A stretch of DNA of 64,000 bases from the NCBI GenBank assembly GCA_964532005.1, contig CAZHER010000001.1:62001-126000 (forward strand), in the 5' to 3' direction. Below the pieces are notes generated by a model. That model saw only the letters and a program-made list of their open reading frames with translations. It did not search any database and was not told the DNA's origin. The position numbers were made by a program, and so were the translations under genes. This stretch comes from CAYQEU01 sp964532005 (lineage in GTDB: Bacteria > Patescibacteriota > Doudnabacteria > UBA920). Shown piece by piece: positions 1 to 8,983 of this stretch. Every line of letters starts with the position of its first letter. Position 1 is the stretch's first letter.

Positions 1-1
1 G

Positions 2-1255
2 GCATTGTTTCAGACCGAGGCCGGGTTTAACTCCTCTTTACCTCTTGGGCTAGATGAATTGGACATTGCAAACAATTTAAATACCTCGCCGCTGTCCACA
101 ACATTTCCCTTTGTATCTTCCGATTTAACAGGAAATGACGGAATTTTGTACGGAATAAACAGACACAACAACAGTTTGATTCTGTTTGATCGGTTTAAAA
201 TGGAAAATGCGAACTTTGTTGTTTTTGCAAAATCTGGTGCTGGAAAATCATATGCTATTAAGCTCGAAGTTTTGCGTTCATTAATGGTAGGTACTGAAGT
301 TATTATAATTGACCCAGAAAATGAGTATAAGCATTTGTCCGACGCAGTGGGAGGCACCTACTTAGGAATTTCGCTAAACTCCGACTTCCGCATTAACCCT
401 TTTGACCTGCCATCTGCAATAGAAGACGAAGATACCGCAGATATTTTACGCAGCGGCATTATTAACCTATTAGGCTTGTTTAACCTCATTCTAGGCAAGC
501 TAGACCCTACAGAAGAGGCTCTGTTGGACAAGGCCCTATGGCAGACGTATGCTAAAAAAGACATCACTGAAGCTAGCGATTTACGCACTGTAGAGCCTCC
601 TGTGATGGCAGATCTTATTGAAGTTTTGAACGATATAGTTGGGGCGGAAAGCTTGTCTCAGCGGTTGACCAAATTTACTGAGGGGACTTTTGCGGGACTG
701 CTAAACCAACCAACTAATGTTACCTTAAACAATCAGTTGCTTACTTTTTCTATACGCGACTTGGAAGAAGAACTTCGCCCTATTGCTATGTATATTATTT
801 TGGGGCATATATGGAACTTGGTTAGAAGCGAATTAAAGCGCCGAATTTTGGTTTTGGACGAAGCTTGGATTATGATGCAACACGAAGATTCCGCCAGGTT
901 TGTATTTGGAATTGCCAAGAGATGTAGAAAGTATTATTTAGGACTGACCACCATAACCCAGGACGTAGCTGACTTTATGAGCAGCCCGTATGGTAAGCCG
1001 ATCGTGACGAACTCATCTATCCAGCTTCTATTAAAGCAAAGCCCGGCAGCTATCGAGGTTATTGCTGAAACATTTTTCCTAACCGAAGGAGAAAAATATT
1101 TGCTTCTGGAAAGCGAAGTCGGCGAAGGTATCTTCTTCGCCGGCCTAAAGCACGCCGCTATTAAAATATACGGCTCATACGTAGAGGACCAGATTATCAC
1201 AACAGATCCAAAACAGCTCTTGGAGATTAAGCAGAGCAAAGAAGAGGTAATTTAA
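2..1255 (+). CDS. VirB4/TraC-type conjugation ATPase, 5' end cut by window edge
   Basis: C-terminal ATPase part of a VirB4-family protein, the cytoplasmic motor of type IV secretion or conjugation machines. The frame is open to the left edge, so the true start lies outside; full-length relatives are usually 600-800 residues and about 416 are visible. Counting from the TTG at 5, a Walker A motif GAGKS sits at residues 78-82 and a Walker B stretch RILVLDEAW near 280-288. The FTEGTFAGLLN segment between them is typical of the family. The next two genes follow within 20 bases and look like one operon. No relaxase or coupling protein is visible, so I cannot say whether this moves DNA, protein, or serves a pilus-like apparatus. 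Confidence 0.9.
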   Translation, partial: ALFQTEAGFNSSLPLGLDELDIANNLNTSPLSTTFPFVSSDLTGNDGILYGINRHNNSLILFDRFKMENANFVVFAKSGAGKSYAIKLEVLRSLMVGTEVIIIDPENEYKHLSDAVGGTYLGISLNSDFRINPFDLPSAIEDEDTADILRSGIINLLGLFNLILGKLDPTEEALLDKALWQTYAKKDITEASDLRTVEPPVMADLIEVLNDIVGAESLSQRLTKFTEGTFAGLLNQPTNVTLNNQLLTFSIRDLEEELRPIAMYIILGHIWNLVRSELKRRILVLDEAWIMMQHEDSARFVFGIAKRCRKYYLGLTTITQDVADFMSSPYGKPIVTNSSIQLLLKQSPAAIEVIAETFFLTEGEKYLLLESEVGEGIFFAGLKHAAIKIYGSYVEDQIITTDPKQLLEIKQSKEEVI

Positions 1256-1271
1256 AAGGAAAGCCGCAGAC

Positions 1272-3335
1272 ATGCTTTTACTAGACGGCTCCAATAACAA
1301 ATCTGGGGGTGATTCATTCAAAAAATATTTGGCAGACCAGGCTAAAAGAGAAGTTTTGAATCGCTCTCAAGATTACTTAAACGAAAACTTCTCCGACAGC
1401 GGAGATGATTTTGATTTTTCTGACGCTTTAGACGGAGGGTCGATTAAGGATTCCTTAAAATCCAACTTGAAGAAGCGGGCGAAAAAAGAAATAATTGGCC
1501 GTTCCCAAGATTACTTAAACAAAAATCTCTCCGACAGCGGAGATGATTTTGATTTTTCTGCATTAGATCAAGGGAGCTCGGTAAAAGATGTTCTAAAAGA
1601 TAATTTGAAGAAGCGGGCGAAAAAAGAGTTACTGCAAAGATCCCAAGACTATTTAAATGAAAAAAATCCTTTTGGTGAAGAAGGGGGAGGAAAGTTTGAT
1701 TTTGCAGATAATGCCGGTGATAAGTCTCTAAAACAAATTTTTAAGGACAACGCAAAGGATATAGCTAAAGATCAATTGGCAAAACAAGGAGAAAGACTTT
1801 TTGATTATGCTCAAGAACAAAATCCCAGACTAGGAGGTTTGCGAGAAGCGTTTTATGATCCCAAAAATGACGACTTTTCCAAAAGATTTGCTGGAATTAA
1901 AGGCACAAATAAAGAAAAAATAAAAAAGCAGGTAGAACAAATACTGGACGAAGAGGGTAAAGAAGCTTTAAAGAAAAGGATTAAAAAAGAGATTGAACAG
2001 TATTTAGAAAAATATGGAAAAAGGACTGCAACTGAGGAGGCACAACATTTAGCTAACAAAGGATTAAAGTATGGGGTCAGGAGAGGTGTTACCAAAACTG
2101 CAAAAACTGCTGTTAAGACAGGTATAGAATCAGCTGCAAAAACTGGAATCAAAGCCGGAGCCAATGTTGGTGCCAAGGTTGGGGCTACGGCAACAGCAGA
2201 AGTCGGCTTGGAAGCAGGTGCAGAATTCTTAGGAGCAGCCGGTGCTGTAGAAACTTTCGGCATCAGCGAAATACTTGCACAGCTAATTGTTATTGCAATA
2301 AGTTTGGGTATATCAGATGCAATTGATGGTGCGGAATGTTTATTGAAAAGGGATTACAAGCAAGCTTTTCATTTTTTCTTGCGAGCCGCAACTAAAATAG
2401 GAGTTTTTATTTTATTTATAGTAATTACAATAATAAGTTTTGCTATTTTAAATATTTTTGGTTTATTAATACCAGTTATCTTAATCGATCTGTATTGGTC
2501 GCTTAGTGCTATTCCTTTTGTACAAGATATGGCTTTGGCTCAAGGTTTAGTTTGGTGGGAAAAGCTAATTATAGTGTTAATGAACCTGTTAATAATTTTT
2601 GCCATAGGTTTGTATACCCTAATGGGCTTGTATATTTGGTGTAATATAGGGTCATTGGCAGGTACTACTGTTGGGGGACCTGTTGGCACAGTGATCGGGG
2701 GAGTAATAGATACGGCAACAACAGCAAAAGGGTCTTATTGTGAAGCGTTTCAAAAAGTGGGCTCCAGCACAGGAGGTTCAGGAGGGGGTCAAACTGGGGA
2801 TGGAGGCGGAGGCCAGACTGGCGGCCAGATCCCATCGGGAATGGTAGATGCTAAAACCGTGGTGCCGGACTTAGTGGTGGAAATGCGTTATGCCACGACC
2901 AACAATTTCATGAACAAAGTTTTGTATAAAGCAGAGGGCACGCCAGGAAACAGGTGTTTGCTCAAAAGTTCGGTTGCTGATAATTTAAAGAAAGCACAAA
3001 CTGCCCTGGCGCAAAAAACCCCTGCAGGAATGAAGTTAAAGGTTTTGGATTGCTACAGGCCTGTTGAAGTACAACAAGAAATGTATGACTGGGGCAAGCC
3101 GTTGGGACATGTCCCAAAATACATTGCTGAACCAGGAAGCGGCAAGCATCCAAAAGGTGAAGCTATTGACTTAACTATAGTAGACAGTAGCGGAAAAGAA
3201 CTTTCTATGCCTTCAGATTTTGACGAGTTTTCTTCTAGAGCAGGCGGTTCAAATGCCAACTCACGCATTTTGGAACAGGTTATGGGAGCGGGCGGATTGA
3301 GCCGTATAGCCAGCGAGTGGTGGCACTTTAATTAA
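1272..3335 (+). CDS. Membrane protein with N-terminal repeats and C-terminal VanX-like D-Ala-D-Ala dipeptidase domain
   Basis: Composite 687-residue protein. Residues about 30-170 hold three roughly 46-residue repeats (SQDYLNE..., DSGDDFDFS, LKKRAKKE). A basic and Ala/Gly-rich region follows, then hydrophobic segments near 332-353, 375-410 and 430-456, and a Gly-rich linker near 495-520. From about residue 524 to the end is a peptidase M15D (VanX-type) domain with the zinc and catalytic pattern intact: H626-x6-D633 (KHPKGEAID) and E682-x2-H685 (EWWH). VanX enzymes cleave D-Ala-D-Ala. Because it lies just behind a VirB4 ATPase, I infer a VirB6-like membrane subunit that also trims peptidoglycan precursors or wall near the secretion channel. 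The membrane part is not confidently assigned to a family. Confidence 0.8.
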   Translation: MLLLDGSNNKSGGDSFKKYLADQAKREVLNRSQDYLNENFSDSGDDFDFSDALDGGSIKDSLKSNLKKRAKKEIIGRSQDYLNKNLSDSGDDFDFSALDQGSSVKDVLKDNLKKRAKKELLQRSQDYLNEKNPFGEEGGGKFDFADNAGDKSLKQIFKDNAKDIAKDQLAKQGERLFDYAQEQNPRLGGLREAFYDPKNDDFSKRFAGIKGTNKEKIKKQVEQILDEEGKEALKKRIKKEIEQYLEKYGKRTATEEAQHLANKGLKYGVRRGVTKTAKTAVKTGIESAAKTGIKAGANVGAKVGATATAEVGLEAGAEFLGAAGAVETFGISEILAQLIVIAISLGISDAIDGAECLLKRDYKQAFHFFLRAATKIGVFILFIVITIISFAILNIFGLLIPVILIDLYWSLSAIPFVQDMALAQGLVWWEKLIIVLMNLLIIFAIGLYTLMGLYIWCNIGSLAGTTVGGPVGTVIGGVIDTATTAKGSYCEAFQKVGSSTGGSGGGQTGDGGGGQTGGQIPSGMVDAKTVVPDLVVEMRYATTNNFMNKVLYKAEGTPGNRCLLKSSVADNLKKAQTALAQKTPAGMKLKVLDCYRPVEVQQEMYDWGKPLGHVPKYIAEPGSGKHPKGEAIDLTIVDSSGKELSMPSDFDEFSSRAGGSNANSRILEQVMGAGGLSRIASEWWHFN
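1391..1627 (+). repeat. In-gene tandem repeat with 138-bp period
   Basis: Inside the VanX-fusion gene a 32-base stretch at 1391-1422 recurs unchanged at 1529-1560, and a 23-base stretch at 1467-1489 recurs at 1605-1627. Both are exactly 138 bp apart (46 codons). A third, more diverged unit follows to about 1660. The near-identity at DNA level points to recent duplication rather than protein-level convergence. Confidence 0.85.
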
Positions 3336-3349
3336 CAGCAATAAAGATT

Positions 3350-4168
3350 ATGGATAATTTACCACATAACAACCCAGAAGCGGTTACTGAGTCAGAATCG
3401 GAACAAGATTACAAACATGATTATCGGGATAGGGAAATCGGCCGACAGTATTTTCCTATTGCTGCCTATGTTGGAATTATTGTAGCAATATTGGTGGGAG
3501 CTCTGATTATCGGTTTTAGTATTATAATTTCTTCAGGAAAGTATCCTCAATTGGCTGGCGATCGAGATAGTAAGCTGGCCGGGCCATCTGTCAACACAGG
3601 CTCGCAAATACAAAACGTTCCCCCAAATGCTGAAATAAAATTATTAGATGAGTACCCGTTTATGGGTTCAAAAGACGCCCCTATTACCATGGTGGAATTT
3701 GCAGATTTTCAGTGCCCATTCTGCAAGGAGTTTCATGATAAAGCTTTGGGGAAAATAAAGTCGGAGTATGTTGATTCAGGAATTGTTAAATTTTATTTTT
3801 TACATTTTCCTTTTCTCGGGTCTGAATCGAACGCAGCAGCTGCCGCAGCCGAGTGCGCCAGACAGCAAAATAAGTTTTGGGAATTTCACGATCTATTGTA
3901 CAAGAATCAAGGGATGGAAAACGGCGGAGCTTTTGAAGATAAAGCTTTGTTAAAATTGGCAGGCCAATTAGAGTTAAATCTGGACAAATTTAATTCTTGC
4001 AGGGCCAACCCCAAAACAGCGGAAGCAGTAAAACAGCAACTAGATATAGGCCAGCAGCATGGGGTTGAGGCCACACCCACGGTTTTCATCAATGGAGCAA
4101 AATATGAAGGTTCTAATCCTTTTTCAGCTTATCAGAGCTTAATAGAGGTGCTGAAAAGTAAAAAATAA
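3350..4168 (+). CDS. Membrane-anchored DsbA-like thiol oxidoreductase
   Basis: 272 residues: a charged cytoplasmic N-terminus, one membrane anchor at about 35-63, then an extracytoplasmic thioredoxin-fold domain (DsbA/Thioredoxin_4 type). The active site is C122-P-F-C125 in FADFQCPFCKEF, and the cis-proline loop is ATPTVF near residue 242. Such proteins form or isomerise disulfides in exported proteins. It starts 14 bases after the dipeptidase fusion, so it is probably co-transcribed with the secretion module and may oxidise its subunits (inference). No DsbB or VKOR-like re-oxidant is visible in the window. Confidence 0.9.
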   Translation: MDNLPHNNPEAVTESESEQDYKHDYRDREIGRQYFPIAAYVGIIVAILVGALIIGFSIIISSGKYPQLAGDRDSKLAGPSVNTGSQIQNVPPNAEIKLLDEYPFMGSKDAPITMVEFADFQCPFCKEFHDKALGKIKSEYVDSGIVKFYFLHFPFLGSESNAAAAAAECARQQNKFWEFHDLLYKNQGMENGGAFEDKALLKLAGQLELNLDKFNSCRANPKTAEAVKQQLDIGQQHGVEATPTVFINGAKYEGSNPFSAYQSLIEVLKSKK

Positions 4169-4170
4169 AA

Positions 4171-4200
4171 TTGCTTGACCGGGCATAAATATGTTATAAT
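4171..4200 (+). promoter_or_regulatory. Extended -10 promoter
   Basis: TGTTATAAT at 4192-4200 is an extended -10 (TG at 4192-4193, TATAAT at 4195-4200). TTGCTT at 4171-4176 lies 18 bases upstream as a weak -35. It serves the propeller gene starting at 4234. Confidence 0.7.
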
Positions 4201-4233
4201 TTAGCCAGTAATTATTCTTTAGAAACAAAAATA

Positions 4234-5394
4234 ATGAATAAAAAAGCTATAGCCATACTCGGGGGAATATTCCTTTTGATTGTATTGGCTCTGGGTTTGC
4301 TTATATTCCTAAGGTCACGAAATTCCAGCGACAACACAAATCAGAATTCTAATGATCAAGTTCAGGTTCCTGACCCTCAAAATAATACTGAACCAGAACC
4401 TGAACCAGAACAGCCTAGTGTCAACAGGGCAGAAAAACTTACCGACGGCGATGTTGTGGCTCCTGCGTTGTATTACAACGGACAAGGGATTTCTTATTTT
4501 GACCAGCAGGGCCGTTTGTTTACCACCGACCTAGAAACTTCCGGCGATAAGGTATTGCTCAGCAACAAACGAGAAATTACCATCCCTTTGAAAGCCAACA
4601 TGATTAATGTTTATTGGGCACCGTCGGGACAAAATTTTATTGCTGAGTTGCAGTCCGGTGGAAAATCTATTTGGAGCTATTATGACGGCACCAAAGGATC
4701 ATATGTAGATATACCGTCACAAGTTCAGTCATTGGATTGGTTTGGCACAAGCGGAAAAATTTTGTTTGTCTGGCAGGATGAAACAGGAAAAGCTTATCTC
4801 AATTCAGGAAACCCAGATACTACTGAATATCAAGTCTTAACTGACTTGTACGAGGCAGACAATAAGATTGTTGTTTCCCCTAACGGACGCAGTGTTTTAT
4901 TTTACCGCTTTAACAATGCCGGAACCCAAAATTCTATCAATTTTGTTTCCCCTGACGGCAAAGTGTTCAAATCCATTGTAAAAGAAGGATATAATACGGG
5001 TGTAAAATGGTCTCCTGACAGCAACAAGTTCTTGTTCAATAGAAGAGATCCCGCAACTCAAAAGTTAGCACTATGGGTAGGAGATCTGACTTCAGGTGAG
5101 ATAAAAAGCTTGAACGTTGAAACTACTTTAGAAAAAACGGTATGGTCACGAGACGGACAAAATGTGTACGCCGCTGTGCCGAATAAAGGAATAGCCGGAC
5201 AAGGCTTAACAGAAGACGTGCTATATAAAATAACAGTTTCCAGCACCCTGAGACAGCAATATGATTTCGGTGTGCCTGCTGACGCCAGAAATATGTTTGT
5301 TGACCAATCCGAGAGTAAGATTTTCTTCAAAAATTATCAAGATCAATATTTGTACTATTTCAACGTTCAAAATAGTTCAAACTCAGGACAGTAG
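4234..5394 (+). CDS. Signal-anchored TolB/WD40-like beta-propeller protein
   Basis: 386 residues. An N-terminal membrane anchor (about residues 5-27) is followed by an Asn/Pro/Glu-rich spacer (about 30-65) and then repeated blades with WSPDSNKFLF-, WAPSGQNFIA- and WSRDGQNVYA-type signatures, as in TolB/PD40 propellers. This indicates an extracytoplasmic propeller tethered to the membrane, probably a scaffold or binding protein; no catalytic motif is visible. It has its own extended -10 promoter and a strong terminator directly behind, so it is a single-gene unit. Exact function unknown. Confidence 0.8.
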   Translation: MNKKAIAILGGIFLLIVLALGLLIFLRSRNSSDNTNQNSNDQVQVPDPQNNTEPEPEPEQPSVNRAEKLTDGDVVAPALYYNGQGISYFDQQGRLFTTDLETSGDKVLLSNKREITIPLKANMINVYWAPSGQNFIAELQSGGKSIWSYYDGTKGSYVDIPSQVQSLDWFGTSGKILFVWQDETGKAYLNSGNPDTTEYQVLTDLYEADNKIVVSPNGRSVLFYRFNNAGTQNSINFVSPDGKVFKSIVKEGYNTGVKWSPDSNKFLFNRRDPATQKLALWVGDLTSGEIKSLNVETTLEKTVWSRDGQNVYAAVPNKGIAGQGLTEDVLYKITVSSTLRQQYDFGVPADARNMFVDQSESKIFFKNYQDQYLYYFNVQNSSNSGQ

Positions 5395-5410
5395 TAATTT
5401 TTAAAATATT

Positions 5411-5447
5411 CACCCCTTCTTTCTTTTAAGAAGGGGTGTTATTATTT
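5411..5447 (+). terminator. Intrinsic terminator
   Basis: A perfect 11-bp stem (5411-5421 with 5428-5438), a 6-base loop, then a T-rich tail. It closes the propeller gene and insulates radA, whose ATG follows only a few bases later. Confidence 0.9.
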
Positions 5448-5451
5448 ATTT

Positions 5452-6798
5452 ATGAAAGAAAAAACAGTATATTTTTGTACAAATTGCAATTTTCAAACTC
5501 CTAGATGGCAGGGAAAATGTTCTGAATGTGGTGAATGGAACACTTTTGAAGAAAGAGTCATAACAACCTCTAAATCAAAAAATTCCTCTTATTCAAGCTT
5601 GAATTCGGGAAAGATTGTATCTTTAAGCCAGGTGGGCGATATGAAATTCGAGCGTTTAAGTTCTGGAATAGGAGAACTGGATAATGTGCTGGGTGGAGGC
5701 ATAGTTCCCGGAAGCTTGTTGCTATTGGGGGGAGACCCAGGAATTGGCAAGTCCACCTTGGCTTTGCAAGTGGCTTTGAACATGGGTTCTGCCAACGGAA
5801 CCGTTTTATATATATCTGGGGAAGAATCAGCACAGCAAATAAAAATGAGGAGCAGAAGAATTCCAAGCGGAACCGATATACAAATTTTAGGGGAAACTAA
5901 CTTGGAGACTATCCTAGATGTTTTGGTGAATACTAAGCCTAGTATAGCAATTATAGATTCCATTCAAACGTTGAACTCCCAAGAAATTGGCGGTGTGGTC
6001 GGCGGGGTAAGCCAACTTAGTTATTGCACCAATGCTTTAATGCGAGTAGCAAAAGAGAACCATATTGCAATTTTGCTTATTGGGCACGTAACCAAAGAGG
6101 GAATGCTGGCAGGGCCAAAAACAATTGAACATATGGTGGATACGGTTTTGTATTTGGAAGGGGATCGTTTTTTAACTTTGCGTCTACTGCGTAGCAGTAA
6201 AAATAGATTCGGAAGTGTCGGAGAAGTTGGTGTGTTCGAGATGACTGAACAGGGGTTGAAAGAAGTAGTCAATCCATCATTGCTGTTTTTGGAAAACCGG
6301 GGATCGGCACTGCCCGGAAGTTGCGTCGCAGCAGTACTAGAAGGGAATAAGACACTGTTTCTAGAAGTACAAGCACTGACCAGTCCCTCTTCTTTCGGCT
6401 ATCCAAAGCGTGCTACGTCAGGCTTCGATGTAAACAGACTACAGTTGCTTTTGGCTATCCTGCAAAAAAGCTTAAAACTCGAACTGAATGCCCACGATGT
6501 GTACATAAATGTTGCAGGAGGTTTTAAAATCCAGGAAAGAGCAGCAGACCTAGCAGTGGTGATGGCAGTGCTCTCATCTTTTAAAAACAGAGCTTTACCT
6601 GAAGATTTGGTTGCTTTTGGTGAAATTGGCCTACTTGGAGAATTGCGCGCTGTTAGCCAATCAGATCGTAGGCTAAAAGAAGCTCAAAAATTATCTTTTA
6701 AAAACATTATTATAGGAGGACAGGCAAAAGGGGTCTCAAAAGATAAATCAGTGTTTTCGGTTTCAAAAATACAAGAGTTGGTGAAGTTTTTAGGATAA
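5452..6798 (+). CDS. radA: DNA repair protein RadA
   Basis: 448 residues, the usual length. An N-terminal zinc finger has C9-x2-C12 and C23-x2-C26. A RecA-like ATPase carries Walker A GGDPGIGKST near residue 95 and the RadA-specific KNRFG motif near 246. The C-terminus is a Lon-protease-like domain. RadA is a branch-migration helicase acting with RecA in homologous recombination and transformation. The start follows the upstream terminator closely with no Shine-Dalgarno sequence, consistent with a very short or absent leader. It converges with recG, stop to stop, 3 bases apart. Confidence 0.97.
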   Translation: MKEKTVYFCTNCNFQTPRWQGKCSECGEWNTFEERVITTSKSKNSSYSSLNSGKIVSLSQVGDMKFERLSSGIGELDNVLGGGIVPGSLLLLGGDPGIGKSTLALQVALNMGSANGTVLYISGEESAQQIKMRSRRIPSGTDIQILGETNLETILDVLVNTKPSIAIIDSIQTLNSQEIGGVVGGVSQLSYCTNALMRVAKENHIAILLIGHVTKEGMLAGPKTIEHMVDTVLYLEGDRFLTLRLLRSSKNRFGSVGEVGVFEMTEQGLKEVVNPSLLFLENRGSALPGSCVAAVLEGNKTLFLEVQALTSPSSFGYPKRATSGFDVNRLQLLLAILQKSLKLELNAHDVYINVAGGFKIQERAADLAVVMAVLSSFKNRALPEDLVAFGEIGLLGELRAVSQSDRRLKEAQKLSFKNIIIGGQAKGVSKDKSVFSVSKIQELVKFLG

Positions 6799-6801
6799 GT
6801 C

Positions 6802-8856
6802 TCATTCTTGGTGAGTAACTGATATTATAGGCTCTATTTTTTGAAGAAGAAGTGGGAAGCGAGCAAGGCTTTTGTCCTGTTTAAACAGAGCTGTTGCTGC
6901 GATTTGGGCTATTTCAGCCATTTCTGAAGTGAAATATCTGGAAAATTGGAAAGAAAATCCACTTTGTTCAGTTCCAAACAGATTACCAAAACCTCTTTGC
7001 TTCAGATCTTGTTCTGCTAAAGCAAATCCGTCCAAACAGTTGGCGAAAAATTTCAATCTTTCATAATTTTTGGCATCTCCAGAGCTCGAAAACAATGCAC
7101 AAAAACTTTTTTGTCCTGCACGGCCAACCCTGCCTCTTAGTTGGTGGAGTTGGGCAAGTCCAAATCTTTCTGCTCCTTCAATAATAATCCAGCTTGCCCG
7201 TGGAATATCTATGCCAATTTCAATGACCGAAGTTGCTACTAATATTTTTATTTTTCCTTGACTGAATTCTGACATCACTTGCTCTTTATCAACTCCTTTC
7301 ATTGATCCATATAGCAGCCCCATCGGAATATTTTTAAATGGTCCCGATTTTAGTTTTTCATATTCTTCCTTTACGGATTTAATTTGCGAAGTCTCACTAT
7401 CTTCAACTCTAGGTGTGACAATGAATGCCTGCTCGCCATTCTTGATGGCATCGATTAGTACTGAATAAATTTTTTGTCGGTCACTTTCTTGAGCAAGAAG
7501 AGTGGAAATTTTTTTTGTCCCAGAGGGTATAGTGTAGAGAGTTGAAATTTTTAAGTTACCGTAAAACGACAACGCTAGGGTTCTGGGAATTGGTGTTGCC
7601 GACATGGATAGAAGATGAGGGACAAGTTTTTGATACTGCACTTGCTTAAGCACAAAAGATCGTTGGTTTACTCCAAACCTGTGCTGCTCGTCAATAATTG
7701 CCAATCCCAACTTGTTAAAACTTACTTCTTTTTGGAGAATTGCGTGTGTACCAATTAAAATTTGTATTGATCCTGACGCGGTTTTTTCCAATAGCTCCGC
7801 TTTGTTTTTTACATTGGTACCGTTGGATTCAGCGAAATTCTTAGTTAAAAATCCGATAGAGCATTCTGGTAGAAATTTTTTAAAATATGTATAGTGCTGG
7901 GAAGCAAGTATTTCCGTCGGTGCAAGAACACAGGTTTGCCAACCGGAAATTGCATTGTTTAACGCTGCCAAGACCGCCACCAAAGTTTTTCCACTACCAA
8001 CATCGCCTTGTAACAGACGAACCATTTGTTCGCCTGACGATAGGTCTTGCATAATGTCCCACAAAGCTCTTTTTTGGCTAGCAGTAAGCTGGAACGGCAA
8101 AGTTTTTAGAGTTTTGGCAACCTGTTCGGTTTGCAATTCTATTGGCGGTGCAGACACTTTTGCTTGTCTGGATTGCTGTAATCCAGCCGCCAATTGGTGT
8201 ACAAACAGCTCTTCAAAAGCTATTCGGTTTTTGGCCAGCTCCAGTTCTTGATCGTTGTCTGGAAAATGAAGGTCTAGTATTGTCTTATTTATATTGGGTA
8301 GGCGATATTTTTTTAATATTTTCTTTGGAAGTATTTCGGGTTCTTGCTCTGCATAAGGCAATGCTGAAGTAATGATGTTTCTCAGAGTTTTGTTTGAAAT
8401 CACCGAACTGCCCGAATAAACAGGTACAAGTCGACCTGTATGTACTGAATCGGAGCTCAGCTTTTCATAAATAGGATTCTGTAACTGCAAAACATTTTTG
8501 TAGTAAGTAGCGGTCCCAGCTAGGGCAATGTCGTCGCCGGCAGAAAGGGCTTTGGCAATATAGGGTTGGTTAAACCAAATTATTTTAATGGATCCTGTTT
8601 TATCGGATACAACTGCTTCCGAGCGACTCATTCGTCCCCGGAAAGCAAAAGACGCTGAGACGGATTTTACCTGTCCCCGTATTGTCACAGCTTGCCCCGT
8701 TTTGATTTTTGAGATGGAAACTATTTGCCTAAAATCTAAATATCGCAAAGGAAAATGCCAAAGCAAATCCTTTATGGTATTAATTCCTATTTTTTCAAGA
8801 TTTTTGGCAACAGCAGGACCAACTTTGGGTAGAATTGTGACTGGATCGTGTGTCAT
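6802..8856 (-). CDS. recG: ATP-dependent DNA helicase RecG
   Basis: 684 residues. An N-terminal wedge/OB domain (GQAVTIRGQVKSV) precedes a superfamily 2 helicase core with Walker A GDVGSGKT, DEQH box (IIDEQHRFG), the SATPIPRTLA motif III and the QLRGRVGR motif VI. RecG remodels stalled forks and Holliday junctions. It faces radA, so two recombination genes end against each other. A terminator and tRNA-Arg lie just upstream on the same strand. Confidence 0.97.
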   Translation of the reverse strand: MTHDPVTILPKVGPAVAKNLEKIGINTIKDLLWHFPLRYLDFRQIVSISKIKTGQAVTIRGQVKSVSASFAFRGRMSRSEAVVSDKTGSIKIIWFNQPYIAKALSAGDDIALAGTATYYKNVLQLQNPIYEKLSSDSVHTGRLVPVYSGSSVISNKTLRNIITSALPYAEQEPEILPKKILKKYRLPNINKTILDLHFPDNDQELELAKNRIAFEELFVHQLAAGLQQSRQAKVSAPPIELQTEQVAKTLKTLPFQLTASQKRALWDIMQDLSSGEQMVRLLQGDVGSGKTLVAVLAALNNAISGWQTCVLAPTEILASQHYTYFKKFLPECSIGFLTKNFAESNGTNVKNKAELLEKTASGSIQILIGTHAILQKEVSFNKLGLAIIDEQHRFGVNQRSFVLKQVQYQKLVPHLLSMSATPIPRTLALSFYGNLKISTLYTIPSGTKKISTLLAQESDRQKIYSVLIDAIKNGEQAFIVTPRVEDSETSQIKSVKEEYEKLKSGPFKNIPMGLLYGSMKGVDKEQVMSEFSQGKIKILVATSVIEIGIDIPRASWIIIEGAERFGLAQLHQLRGRVGRAGQKSFCALFSSSGDAKNYERLKFFANCLDGFALAEQDLKQRGFGNLFGTEQSGFSFQFSRYFTSEMAEIAQIAATALFKQDKSLARFPLLLQKIEPIISVTHQE

Positions 8857-8860
8857 ATAA

Positions 8861-8892
8861 AATAAAATAACCTCGCCGTTGTGTTCGAGGTT
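8861..8892 (-). terminator. Terminator between tRNA-Arg and recG
   Basis: Seven-bp perfect stem (8869-8875 with 8886-8892). On the minus strand it is followed by an ATTTTATTTT tail. It ends the unit that carries tRNA-Arg, so recG must be transcribed by readthrough or from a promoter near its start. Confidence 0.65.
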
Positions 8893-8899
8893 TTCTTAG

Positions 8900-8975
8900 T
8901 GGTGCTCCCGGCAGGGATCGAACCTACGGCCTTCTCCTCCGGAGGGAGACGCTCTATCCACTGAGCTACGGAAGC
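8900..8975 (-). tRNA. tRNA-Arg (anticodon CCG)
   Basis: Full cloverleaf on the minus strand. The acceptor stem GCTTCCG/CGGGAGC contains a G-T wobble pair. D arm GCTC...GAGC, anticodon stem TCTCC/GGAGA with loop CTCCGGA giving anticodon CCG, and T arm GTAGG-TTCGATC-CCTGC. The 3' CCA is encoded. It lies 8 bases downstream of the small membrane-protein gene and is probably transcribed with it. Confidence 0.95.
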
Positions 8976-8983
8976 CGATTCTT

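Noticed and set aside
1391..1660. Regular direct repeats suggestive of an array
   Set aside because: Period of 138 bp stays in frame within one gene and encodes protein repeats; not a CRISPR array. No CRISPR or cas genes were seen anywhere in the window.
1..4168. Integrated conjugative element
   Set aside because: Only virB4 and two neighbours are seen; no integrase, relaxase, attachment repeats or tRNA boundary. VirB4-type modules are common chromosomal genes in Patescibacteria.
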